Origin: an uncultured Granulosicoccus sp.
GTDB lineage: Bacteria; Pseudomonadota; Gammaproteobacteria; Granulosicoccales; Granulosicoccaceae
Assembly: GCA_937924505.1 (NCBI GenBank)
Contig: CALDSR010000004.1
Location: 186,001-250,000, forward strand
Direction: 5' to 3'
Length of the DNA: 64,000 bases
Below the pieces are notes generated by a model. It had not been told where the DNA came from. It ran no database searches and saw nothing but the letters and a program-made list of their open reading frames with translations. Positions 44,126 through 52,515 of this stretch are shown in pieces. Within the stretch, counting starts at the first letter, position 1. The number at the start of each line of letters is the position of its first letter. The position numbers and the translations under genes are program-made.

Positions 44126-47100
44126 ATGTCCAGCCCGGCCAATGAAGTCACCCGCGAATTCACACCGCAAACGGCGACCACGCCGCTTCGCTTCATCACC
44201 GCTGCCAGCCTGTTTGATGGGCATGATGCATCGATCAATATCATGCGTCGCATGTTGCAAGCCTCCGGCGTTGAGGTGGTGCATCTTGGGCATAACCGAT
44301 CTGTGGCGGAGATTGTGTCTGCAGCGGTTCAGGAAGATGCCCACGGCATAGCCCTGAGTTCCTATCAGGGTGGACATGTCGAATACTTCAAGTACATGAT
44401 CGATTGCCTGAAGCAGGCGGATGCCAGTGACATTCGGGTGTTTGGCGGCGGCGGTGGTGTCATTGTGCCCAGTGAGATCGATGAACTGCACGCCTATGGT
44501 GTCGCGCGCATCTACTCACCCCAGGATGGTCAGGCAATGGGGTTGCAGGGGATGATCGATCACATGATCGACGCCACTTGCCAAAGCTGGACACAGGTGA
44601 ACCGTAGTGCACCTGTCAGTGATTTGTTTGCGCCAGCGACTTCTACATTCGGTAGGCGGGCGCATCGTTCGCTTGCACGTTTGTTAAGTCTTATTGAAAA
44701 CAACCAACTCGCTGATGCAGAGCGAGATCGCTTGTTGGCGCGTGCGGCGGATATGAAAACGGCCGCACCGGTGCTCGGTATTACTGGCACGGGTGGTTCC
44801 GGTAAGTCGTCATTGACCGATGAACTGATACGTCGGCTACGACTTGACCAACAAGATAATATTTCGGTTGCCTTGCTGGCTATCGATCCAACGCGGCGCA
44901 AGACCGGCGGTGCCTTGCTCGGTGACCGAATTCGCATGAACGCGATTGAGCATGAGCGTATTTTCATGCGCTCGATTGCCACCCGTGATGCAGCCAATGA
45001 AGTACCCGAAGGTGTTGCGGCTATGGTTGCGGCCTGCCAACTTGCTGGTGTTGATCTGGTTATTGTCGAAACACCCGGGATTGGTCAAGGCGATGCTGGT
45101 ATTGTGTCATTGAGTGATGTGTCCTTGTACGTGATGACACCGGAATTCGGCGCGGCCAGTCAGCTTGAAAAAATCGACATGCTTGACTTCGCCGATGTTA
45201 TCGCCATCAATAAACTGGAACGTAAAGGCGGCGATGACGCCTTGCGCGATGTGCGCAAGCAAGTGCAACGCAATCGGCAAGCGTTTGCGGAAAGTGTCAA
45301 TGACATGCCGGTGTTTGGCACAATCGCCGCGCGTTTTAATGATGATGGCGTTACGGCCTTGTATCAGGCGGTGGTCGCGGAACTTGATCATCGTGGCTTG
45401 CAGCTGGAACCGGGCAAATTGCCTAAGGTTGATACGCGCGAGAGCACGCGACAAAGTGTCATCATCCCAAGCTCGCGACAGCGTTACCTGTCCGATGTGG
45501 CGGATACGGTCAGGCTCTATCACGCAAAGACCGAAACGGCCGCAATCATTGCGCGGGAACGGCAACATCTGATCACGGCAAAAACAATATTGGAAAGCGA
45601 CGGCGACACCGGCGGCACATCGAACGCTGACCGTAGCGCACTGGCCGGATTGATCCGTGACCGAGATGCTGCGCTGGCGGCTGATTGTCACGAGCTACTA
45701 AACGCGTGGCCGGCAATAGCGGACACCTATGGCGCATCCGATGATGCACTGACGGTTACCTCCTTGTCCGGCACCATCATGTCAAAGGTATCTTTGCCAA
45801 ATTATCATGATGATGGCGACATGCTCAGCTGGTTGCGCCGAGAACATTTGCCAGGTTATTTCCCGTATACCGCTGGCGTGTTCCCGTTCAAACGTGCGAA
45901 TGAAGATCCGACCCGCATGTTTGCCGGTGAAGGTGATCCGGCCCGTACCAATCGTCGATTCAAGGCTTTGTCGGAGCATTCTGCCGCGAAGCGTTTATCG
46001 ACCGCGTTTGATTCCGTTACCTTGTATGGCAATGATCCTGCCGTGAGGCCGGACATTTACGGCAAGGTGGGTAATTCTGGTGTATCCGTCGCCACCGTTG
46101 AAGACATGCAAATACTGTATGACGGCTTCGACTTGTGTGATCCCGCCACATCTGTGTCGATGACGATCAATGGCCCGGCACCAACGATCCTGGCTTTTTA
46201 TTTTCTGACCGCCGTGCGGCAGCAGCGGCAACACTTTGTCAAGGTAAACGGTCGCGAGCCAAACGATATGGAAGCGACGGCGATAGAACAGGATACCTAT
46301 CGCCGCGTTCGTGGCACCGTGCAGGCAGACATCCTTAAGGAGGATCAGGGACAAAACACCTGCATATTCTCAACGGAGTTCAGCCTCAAACTGATGGGCG
46401 ATATTCAGCAATGGTTTATCGAGCACGAGGTGAAGAATTTCTACTCCGTTTCAATCTCGGGTTACCACATCGCCGAGGCGGGTGCCAATCCAATTACACA
46501 GCTTGCCCTGACCTTGTCAAACGGTTTCACTTACGTTGAAAGCTATCTTGCGCGAGGGATGAATGTTGATGACTTTGCGCCCAGCCTGTCGTTCTTTTTC
46601 AGTAACGGTATGGATCCCGAATACACTGTACTGGGTCGGGTTGCCCGACGTATCTGGGCGGTTGCCATGCGTGAGCGTTATGGCGCGAATGCGCGTAGTC
46701 AGAAGCTCAAATATCACATTCAAACTTCCGGCCGTTCATTGCATGCGCAAGAAATGGCCTTCAATGATATCCGCACCACCTTGCAGGCCTTGATTGCGGT
46801 TTACGATAATTGCAATTCCCTGCACACCAATGCCTACGATGAAGCCGTGACTACTCCCACGGATGAATCCGTGCGCCGCGCCATGGCAATTCAGTTGATC
46901 ATCAATCGTGAATGGGGCTTGGCGAAAAATGAAAATCCGCAGCAGGGCAGTTTCATCATTGATGAACTGACCGATCTAGTCGAAGAGGCGGTGTTACTTG
47001 AGTTCGATCGCATGTCAGATCGTGGTGGCGTTCTCGGGGCCATGGAAACCGGTTACCAGCGCGGCAAGATTCAGGATGAATCAATGTTGTATGAACATCG

Positions 47101-47407
47101 CAAGCACGATGGCAGCCTGCCTATCATCGGCGTCAATCTGTTCAGGAATCCTGAGGGCGATGAGCTGCCTGATATTGAGCTAGCTCGCTCGAGCGACGTT
47201 GAGAAAGACCAGCAGATTGCGCGGCTCGAGGATTTTCACCAGCGTCATGAGGAGGCAGCTTCAAGGGCAATCGAAGATGTTCGATCAACCGCGATTGCCA
47301 ACGGTAATGTGTTTGCGGCATTGATGCGGGCCGCCGAGTGTTGTTCCCTCGGCCAGCTCACCGAGGCGCTGTTTCAGGTGGGTGGGCAGTACCGACGCAA
47401 CCTTTAA
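44126..47407 (+). CDS. icmF: Fused isobutyryl-CoA mutase IcmF
   Basis: 1093 residues combining three parts in the IcmF order. The N-terminal B12-binding domain is about 20-150 (SLFDGHDASINIMRR holds the cobalt-ligand His, and GGGGGVI follows). A MeaI-type G-protein chaperone covers about 200-520 (P-loop GITGTGGSGKSS, ETPGIGQGD, NKLERKGGDDALRDV). The mutase TIM barrel covers about 540-1080 (TLYGNDPAVRPDIYGKVGNSGVS, EAGANPITQLALTLSNGFTYVESYLARGM, KLKYHIQTSGRSLHAQEM). It interconverts isobutyryl- and n-butyryl-CoA, or pivalyl- and isovaleryl-CoA, with adenosylcobalamin. The start is ATG 44126 with AGGAG 10 bases upstream, and TTG 44105 is not supported. The operator palindrome lies 75 bases upstream. 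Confidence 0.95.
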   Translation: MSSPANEVTREFTPQTATTPLRFITAASLFDGHDASINIMRRMLQASGVEVVHLGHNRSVAEIVSAAVQEDAHGIALSSYQGGHVEYFKYMIDCLKQADASDIRVFGGGGGVIVPSEIDELHAYGVARIYSPQDGQAMGLQGMIDHMIDATCQSWTQVNRSAPVSDLFAPATSTFGRRAHRSLARLLSLIENNQLADAERDRLLARAADMKTAAPVLGITGTGGSGKSSLTDELIRRLRLDQQDNISVALLAIDPTRRKTGGALLGDRIRMNAIEHERIFMRSIATRDAANEVPEGVAAMVAACQLAGVDLVIVETPGIGQGDAGIVSLSDVSLYVMTPEFGAASQLEKIDMLDFADVIAINKLERKGGDDALRDVRKQVQRNRQAFAESVNDMPVFGTIAARFNDDGVTALYQAVVAELDHRGLQLEPGKLPKVDTRESTRQSVIIPSSRQRYLSDVADTVRLYHAKTETAAIIARERQHLITAKTILESDGDTGGTSNADRSALAGLIRDRDAALAADCHELLNAWPAIADTYGASDDALTVTSLSGTIMSKVSLPNYHDDGDMLSWLRREHLPGYFPYTAGVFPFKRANEDPTRMFAGEGDPARTNRRFKALSEHSAAKRLSTAFDSVTLYGNDPAVRPDIYGKVGNSGVSVATVEDMQILYDGFDLCDPATSVSMTINGPAPTILAFYFLTAVRQQRQHFVKVNGREPNDMEATAIEQDTYRRVRGTVQADILKEDQGQNTCIFSTEFSLKLMGDIQQWFIEHEVKNFYSVSISGYHIAEAGANPITQLALTLSNGFTYVESYLARGMNVDDFAPSLSFFFSNGMDPEYTVLGRVARRIWAVAMRERYGANARSQKLKYHIQTSGRSLHAQEMAFNDIRTTLQALIAVYDNCNSLHTNAYDEAVTTPTDESVRRAMAIQLIINREWGLAKNENPQQGSFIIDELTDLVEEAVLLEFDRMSDRGGVLGAMETGYQRGKIQDESMLYEHRKHDGSLPIIGVNLFRNPEGDELPDIELARSSDVEKDQQIARLEDFHQRHEEAASRAIEDVRSTAIANGNVFAALMRAAECCSLGQLTEALFQVGGQYRRNL

Positions 47408-47504
47408 ACGAGTGGCAAAAATACAACAGGCGTTTCTGCGATACCGACCACAAATCGACCGGTGACCAGGGCCTGATCTTTCCGGCAGCCTGCTATGGCT
47501 GAAC

Positions 47505-47510
47505 TATAAT
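47505..47510 (+). promoter_or_regulatory. Candidate -10 box for the GGDEF-EAL gene
   Basis: A perfect TATAAT lies 69 bases before the ATG in the 171-base spacer after icmF. No good -35 hexamer is found 16-18 bases upstream, so an activator may be needed or the match may be chance. Confidence 0.3.
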
Positions 47511-47578
47511 CGGGGAGTGAAAATTCGTCCCCACACAGTGCGGCTGGCATCGTTCAAGCGTATCGAGAGGCTCCATAG

Positions 47579-50218
47579 ATGAGCCAGGCCGATTCGTCCG
47601 AAATGCAAAGCGATCGTGTTGCCTTGAAAGATCAGCATCTGGTCTATCGAGCCTGCTCGACGGCCTTCGCGCGTAGCCTGGGCAAGAACTCTCCGGATGA
47701 AATAATCGGCAAGACCGATTTCGACATCTTCCCGCGGCAGGTTGCCCGTGAGCAGATGGCGCTCGACAGCCAGACGATGTTTTCTGCGCAGGCCGACATT
47801 AGCGCCATCAATCTTGCCGAACTCGATATGGGCAAGCCAGCCAACCAGGCGATGATTGTTCGAACGCCCGTATTGACCGCTGACGATCAAGTGGCCGGTA
47901 TCGACATACGTCTGGTCAGCGGCCCGCACCCGAGTACCAGGCGATCAGCCTTGACGATCGACTACCAAACACTATTCAACGAAGGTATTCAGGGCAGTCT
48001 CATCATCGCCGGGAAGGCAGTGTTGTTTGCTAACGACAATGCCGCTCATGTTCTGGGTTTCGCGAGTGCGCAAAGCATGATCGACATTGGTCAGACGCAA
48101 CAGATATTCAACCCGGGCGAACTTGAACGGATCAACGAATTTTCGCATGATAGCCGCGCTGAGGTTCGCGGCGATGTTGGCGAACGTGTTGCGCTTGGCG
48201 CCACCAGTCGCGACGGTAAGCCGGTGCGTCTTATCGCGCGAATTACTCAAGTCCAATGGGGGGCAGCGTCAGCAATCCTGTTGTCTTTCGTGGATGTTGC
48301 TTTAGCTGAGTCGTCTGTTCCCACCTTGAACACATTTGAATCAAGGTCGCATGAACCAGAGTCGTTACAGGGAAACCTGACAAAAGCACCGTCGACTAAT
48401 GTCAGTCCATTAACCGCCACCACAGCGACAACAGTCGCGCCCAACACATCAATAGCCGCGAATGCAGCAAGGGTAAAGCTTCAATCTGTTGCAACACCTG
48501 CCGAGCTGAGTGTCGGCGATGCATCGACGCATGAATCAGATGTTGTGTTGCGAAACTTGCGTTTGAACCTGCAACGTTATCGCCACTACACCAGTGCCGC
48601 AGCTGATTTCTTCTGGGAGATCGATGAGAAGTTGATGTTTCGGGTTGTGTCGGATCAATTGATCAACATACTGGGTGTCCCGCGTGAGTATCTTGTTGGT
48701 CGCACAACCGAACAACTGATTGATCACCCAGGTAACGTCAACGACTCAGGGCATTTTGACATGCATCTGCAGGCACTGAACGACCATCAACCGTTCCGTG
48801 ACTTTGAATTTCGCTGGTCTGTGGGTGGAGAGACACGGGTGCTGCGTTTCAGTGGTGTTCCTGTTAAGCGTCACGACGGGCAATTCCTGGGTTACCGTGG
48901 TGTCGGTTGCGATGTCACGGCATCGGTACGCGAAGCGGAGACAACCGCCTACCACGCGAATCATGATGCGCTGACCGGGCTGGTTAATCGTCGTCACTTC
49001 GAACGCAAGGTCAGCGAAGCGCTCGAAGCTTCGCGTCGCAATCGTCAGGCACATGCACTGTGTTTTCTGGATCTGGATAACTTCAAGATCGTCAATGACA
49101 CCTGTGGCCATCAAGCCGGCGATGAACTGTTGCGTCAACTGGCTCAAATGTTTGACCAACTGGTACGCAAGAGTGATGTACTGGGCCGATTGGGTGGTGA
49201 TGAGTTTGGTGTCTTCCTGTACAAATGCAGCGTACCCGAGGCGCTCAAATTGGCAAACCAGATACGCCATGAAGTCGAGAACTTTGAATTCCTCTGGGAA
49301 GAGAATCGCTTTACCGTGGGTGTCAGTGTCGGACTGGTGGTTGTTGATGATCGCTGGGAGAGCATCGAGTCCGCGTTCAGCGCAGCAGACTCCGCCTGTT
49401 ACATCGCCAAGAACGAAGGACGTAACCGTGTCGTTGTTTATCGCGAAGGCGAGGGTAATGTCAGTAATCGCAAGGTCGCGACGCGCTGGGTCGAGGAAAT
49501 CAATACGGCATTGGAAGAGAATCGTCTGCGACTTGCCTGGCAGAAGATTCAGCCGCTCGGTCAACAGACCGATGGCCTGCGTTGCGAAGTGCTGCTCCGG
49601 CTCGAGATGCCTGATGGTAAAATTATCAATCCTCAGTCTTTCCTGCCGTCAGCCGAGCGCTATGGCTTGACCGCGGCGCTGGATGTCCGAGCCGTTGAGC
49701 TCACATTGGCTTGGTTGCTCAAGAATCCTCAAATAGAACAGAACCTGCGACATGTGTCGATCAATCTCTCTAGCGGCTCGTTTACAAACCTCGATTTTGC
49801 TGATGAATTGATTGGCATGATTGCAAAAAGCGGTGTAGCGCCTGAAAAACTGTGCTTTGAGTTGACAGAGACGGCGACCATTGCGAATTTGTCCAAGGCC
49901 AGCGAGTTCATGCACAGGGTTGCGGCGACTGGTTCTCGTTTCAGCATCGATAACTTTGGCTCAGGGCTCTCATCGTTCGCCTATGTGCGCAAACTACCGA
50001 TCGATTTCCTGAAAGTCGATGGGCTATTGATCAAGGATATCCTCGATGATCCAACTGACTTCACCATGGTCAAGGCGATCAATGACATTGTCAAATCCAT
50101 GGGCAAACGTACCGTTGCCGAATTTGTCGAAACACCGCGTCTGATGAATGCCGTCAGCGATATTGGTATCGATTTCGCGCAAGGTTTTCATGTCGGAAAA
50201 CCTGAGCTTATTAACTAA
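47579..50218 (+). CDS. PAS-PAS-PAS-GGDEF-EAL cyclic di-GMP protein
   Basis: 879 residues, no membrane helix. PAS-like sensory domains lie at about 18-115, 125-240 and 335-455, separated by a Thr/Ala-rich linker. The GGDEF domain is intact (GGDEF at about 539-543) with an RKSD inhibitory I-site five residues before it, so it should make c-di-GMP under feedback control. The EAL domain (about 635-875) is altered: EVLLR replaces EALLR at about 670, and DNFGSG replaces DDFGTG at about 791. Phosphodiesterase activity may thus be reduced or absent. GAGAGG lies before the ATG. A c-di-GMP riboswitch aptamer lies about 115 bases after the stop on the same strand. Confidence 0.92.
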   Translation: MSQADSSEMQSDRVALKDQHLVYRACSTAFARSLGKNSPDEIIGKTDFDIFPRQVAREQMALDSQTMFSAQADISAINLAELDMGKPANQAMIVRTPVLTADDQVAGIDIRLVSGPHPSTRRSALTIDYQTLFNEGIQGSLIIAGKAVLFANDNAAHVLGFASAQSMIDIGQTQQIFNPGELERINEFSHDSRAEVRGDVGERVALGATSRDGKPVRLIARITQVQWGAASAILLSFVDVALAESSVPTLNTFESRSHEPESLQGNLTKAPSTNVSPLTATTATTVAPNTSIAANAARVKLQSVATPAELSVGDASTHESDVVLRNLRLNLQRYRHYTSAAADFFWEIDEKLMFRVVSDQLINILGVPREYLVGRTTEQLIDHPGNVNDSGHFDMHLQALNDHQPFRDFEFRWSVGGETRVLRFSGVPVKRHDGQFLGYRGVGCDVTASVREAETTAYHANHDALTGLVNRRHFERKVSEALEASRRNRQAHALCFLDLDNFKIVNDTCGHQAGDELLRQLAQMFDQLVRKSDVLGRLGGDEFGVFLYKCSVPEALKLANQIRHEVENFEFLWEENRFTVGVSVGLVVVDDRWESIESAFSAADSACYIAKNEGRNRVVVYREGEGNVSNRKVATRWVEEINTALEENRLRLAWQKIQPLGQQTDGLRCEVLLRLEMPDGKIINPQSFLPSAERYGLTAALDVRAVELTLAWLLKNPQIEQNLRHVSINLSSGSFTNLDFADELIGMIAKSGVAPEKLCFELTETATIANLSKASEFMHRVAATGSRFSIDNFGSGLSSFAYVRKLPIDFLKVDGLLIKDILDDPTDFTMVKAINDIVKSMGKRTVAEFVETPRLMNAVSDIGIDFAQGFHVGKPELIN

Positions 50219-50333
50219 ATAGCTCGTATAACCTGCGGCAAATTCTGCCGCCGTCTCAAAATACCCAGGAACTAACCTCGTCTCACTGAATTCGAGCCTG
50301 CCGAGTGCCGTCACCTTAAGTATCGGACATTGT

Positions 50334-50422
50334 TCGATGGTTGAAAAAGGCAAAACTGCCGTGAGGCAGTGACGCAAAGCTTCCGGTCCTTTGTAACAGA
50401 AGGGTAGCGGGGCCGCCATATG
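50334..50422 (+). promoter_or_regulatory. Cyclic di-GMP-I (GEMM) riboswitch aptamer
   Basis: The order of conserved elements follows the Vibrio Vc2 aptamer as I remember it. There is an outer P1 pairing (ATGG 50337-50340 with CCAT 50416-50419) and AGGCAAAA at 50348-50355. The P2 hairpin ACTGCC-GTGA-GGCAGT (50355-50370) has a GNRA tetraloop. The invariant GACGCAAAGC follows at 50371-50380. The second stem contains CCTT/AAGG and the tetraloop-receptor strand, ending in the conserved GGGTAGCGGGG at 50402-50412. These are the positions that bind the two guanines and dock the tetraloop. The plus strand is the functional one. No protein gene directly follows. Confidence 0.9.
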
Positions 50423-50704
50423 CCAGGAGTCACTTCGATTGAGGTGTGTAACCGGTTAAGCGTAGTTAGCTTTTATCGGTCCCTAGCACGGTTTTCGCAA
50501 CAACAGTTGTGCGCGCTGTTGCGGTTGCCGTCTTGGCGTCACCATTCTCAAGCATTCAATAAAAATTTGAATGTGATGAGGATGCAAGTGCATTAGTGGC
50601 TATGAAGAGAGTACTTGGCGTCGGTACATTCGAATCGGCGTTGCTGCCCGTCAGCGTCTCGACATAGCGAAGTGACATCTTTGGCAACATAACGAGGATC
50701 GCCT

Positions 50705-50731
50705 ATGCAGATAGCCCGTTTCGTAAAATAA
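50705..50731 (+). CDS. Possible eight-residue leader peptide MQIARFVK
   Basis: ATG 50705 has GAGGA 6 bases upstream, one of the best ribosome sites in the window, but the frame stops after eight codons. It ends just before the GTCTC/GAGAC pair and the terminator and lies about 140 bases ahead of ada. It might be a leader peptide for attenuation, or a chance match. Confidence 0.25.
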   Translation: MQIARFVK

Positions 50732-50765
50732 TAGTCTCAACTTGTCCATACACTAGAGACGAGAA

Positions 50766-50799
50766 AAGCCTCCTGATTCGAGCAGGGGGCTTTTTTTTT
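50766..50799 (+). terminator. Rho-independent terminator after the riboswitch region
   Basis: Stem AAGCCTCCTG / CAGGGGGCTT (one G-T pair), loop of 7, then an unbroken run of nine T at 50791-50799. It ends whatever is transcribed from the riboswitch side and insulates ada. Confidence 0.9.
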
Positions 50800-50899
50800 G
50801 ATGATGGATTTATATCGTGGATTTCTTTGAATCGGCAATCAAAGATTTGAAAGCACAATTCAGGATGCTTTGTTTGAAAAATCCCAGTACATTGGGCTC

Positions 50900-52111
50900 A
50901 TGAGCAAAGCAACTCACGGACAATTCGACACTGATTCAGCCCGCTGGAACGCAGTCCAGAATCGCGAAACTGTGGCCGATGGTATGTTCTTCTACGGCGT
51001 GATGACCACTGGCGTATATTGCTATCCGTCCTGTGCCTCACGTGATGCACGGCGGGAAAATGTGCGCTTCTATGCCTCTCGCCAGGCGGCGATCGAAGAT
51101 GGGCTGCGACCCTGCAAACGCTGTCAATCGGATCGCCCTCCCTTGGCTGAGCGGCATTTGATACTTGTCGAGAAAGCCTGCCGGCTGATTGAACAGTCAA
51201 CGGGTCCAGCGCGTATCGAAACGATCGCAATGTCGCTGGATGTCAGTCGCTATCACTTGCAACGGGTATTCAAGGCGCATGTCGGTATCAGTCCCAAGGC
51301 GTATGACAAGGCCATTCGGGCCGGGCGTTTATCAACAGTTCTGAAAGCGAGTGGACGAAAAACCGATGCAATCTTTGATGCCGGTTACGAGACTGCCTCG
51401 CGTTTTTATGAAGATGCCGGCGAGCGGCTGGGGATGCCAGTCAAACTTGCCACCAAGGGAGCACCCGATATGTCAATTCGATATGACTACGCCATTACGT
51501 CCTTAGGCTTGGTGCTTATCGCCGTCAGCGAACGCGGTCTGTGTTCAGTGATCTTTGGCGAGTCAAAAGCGGCATTGCGTGACGAGCTGAACACGCGCTT
51601 TCCCAAGGCTGACTTAAAGAAGGCTGACACGACCAAGCCGGATATCAAGGCAGGCATAGTTGAACTGTCTGCCAACGCGAAAGCTGATGTAGTGAATGCC
51701 GGTTCAGTGGGTGTGTCATCGGATGTATCGCTGCATCAATGGCTTGCGCTCGCAACTCGATTGATAGAACAACCAACATTAGACGATTGGCAGCTGTCAA
51801 CAAGTTTGCCTGTTGATATTCAGGGCACCGCTTTTCAGGAACAAGTCTGGCAAGTATTACGGCGCGTTCCGGTAGGCAGTACGTTGAGTTACAAGGATGT
51901 CGCGGTGGCCATTGGCAAACCGAAGTCGTCGCGGGCCATCGCGCAAGCCTGTGCTGCGAATCCACTGGCTGTTGTCTTGCCGTGTCATCGGGTAGTGGCT
52001 AGTAGTGGCAAGTTGTCTGGTTATCGCTGGGGCGTCGAGCGCAAGTCCACCTTGCTCGAGCGTGAAAGCACGCTTGATGACGTTGTTCAGGATGACGTCA
52101 CGGAAGACTAA
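50900..52111 (+). CDS. ada: Ada: methylphosphotriester/O6-methylguanine-DNA methyltransferase and regulator
   Basis: 403 residues with the full three-part Ada layout. The N-terminal zinc domain has GVYCYPSC and RPCKRC (the first Cys accepts methyl from phosphotriesters and switches on activation). An AraC-type helix-turn-helix covers about 90-180 (IAMSLDVSRYHLQRVFKAHVGISPKAY). The C-terminal methyltransferase domain has GTAFQEQVWQVLRRVPVG, the PCHRVV active site and SGKLSGYRWGVERK. A Lys/Asp/Ala-rich insertion of about 30 residues (near 240-275) separates the last two parts. ATG 50900 is used, but TTG 50870 with AGGA 4 bases before it is a real alternative. The 3' end overlaps the convergent GFA gene by 4 bases. 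Confidence 0.95.
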   Translation: MSKATHGQFDTDSARWNAVQNRETVADGMFFYGVMTTGVYCYPSCASRDARRENVRFYASRQAAIEDGLRPCKRCQSDRPPLAERHLILVEKACRLIEQSTGPARIETIAMSLDVSRYHLQRVFKAHVGISPKAYDKAIRAGRLSTVLKASGRKTDAIFDAGYETASRFYEDAGERLGMPVKLATKGAPDMSIRYDYAITSLGLVLIAVSERGLCSVIFGESKAALRDELNTRFPKADLKKADTTKPDIKAGIVELSANAKADVVNAGSVGVSSDVSLHQWLALATRLIEQPTLDDWQLSTSLPVDIQGTAFQEQVWQVLRRVPVGSTLSYKDVAVAIGKPKSSRAIAQACAANPLAVVLPCHRVVASSGKLSGYRWGVERKSTLLERESTLDDVVQDDVTED

Positions 52112-52503
52112 ACCTGGTCGCTCTTTTCGAATACCGGTTTGCCATCATCGATCTCATAGTAGTCGCCTTTGTCGGCGGCGTAGATATGATGCGATAGGGC
52201 CAGTCCAGTCGGTAAGTCCAGGCAACCGGCCATAATCGAGGTGCGATCCGAACCCTTGCTGCGCCACAACAACACGGAACCGCAGTGTTGACAGAAACCA
52301 CGACTCGCATGCGCAGATGCCTTGTACCACTTCAGATGTTCTTCGCCGCTTATCGTTAGTTCGCTGTTCTCGACACGAGTCGCGGCAACAAAATGCCCGG
52401 TCTGCTTTCGGCATTGTGTGCAGTGACAGGCAACAACATCACGCTCGAATGACGTGACAGTCATTGCCACCTTGCCACAGAGGCAGCTGCCGCCAATGCT
52501 CAT
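52108..52503 (-). CDS. GFA-family zinc protein
   Basis: 131 residues of the Gfa/CENP-V fold. The zinc cysteines appear as GSCLCGKV, VVACHCTQCRKQTG and RGFCQHCGSVLLW. The family was named for glutathione-dependent formaldehyde activation, but most members have no proven reaction. No formaldehyde dehydrogenase is adjacent. It faces ada tail-to-tail and follows the VTT-oxidoreductase gene on the same strand by 12 bases, so it may belong to that operon. Confidence 0.92.
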   Translation of the reverse strand: MSIGGSCLCGKVAMTVTSFERDVVACHCTQCRKQTGHFVAATRVENSELTISGEEHLKWYKASAHASRGFCQHCGSVLLWRSKGSDRTSIMAGCLDLPTGLALSHHIYAADKGDYYEIDDGKPVFEKSDQV

Positions 52504-52515
52504 GCTGACGTAACC

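Larger units (their letters stand above)
50334..50799 (+). ncRNA. Candidate c-di-GMP-binding non-coding transcript
   Basis: From the aptamer to the intrinsic terminator there are about 465 bases with stems but no clear gene, so the unit may be a riboswitch RNA in its own right. Transcription may begin in the 115 bases after the GGDEF-EAL gene, where TATAAC at 50227-50232 is a possible -10, or by read-through. Boundaries are provisional. Confidence 0.35.
50219..50899. other. 681-base spacer without a convincing protein gene
   Basis: Contains in order: a hairpin GCGGCA/TGCCGC at 50235-50251 that may end the GGDEF-EAL message, the c-di-GMP aptamer (50334-50422), a 7-bp hairpin CGCAACA/TGTTGCG near 50502-50522, an eight-codon frame with a strong ribosome site (50705-50731), a GTCTC/GAGAC pair (50734-50760) and a terminator (50766-50799). 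A 50-codon GTG frame at 50444-50596 is open but has no suitably placed ribosome site and a random-looking basic composition. Confidence 0.7.

Noticed and set aside
50024..50419. Minus-strand open frame of 131 codons across the EAL gene end and the spacer
   Set aside because: Half of it is antisense to the EAL domain and the rest is antisense to the riboswitch aptamer. No ribosome site and no family pattern.
50444..50596. 50-codon GTG frame just after the riboswitch aptamer
   Set aside because: The nearest AGGAG is 14 bases away, the composition is random-looking and basic, and the frame ignores the stems in the region. Kept only as a remark.
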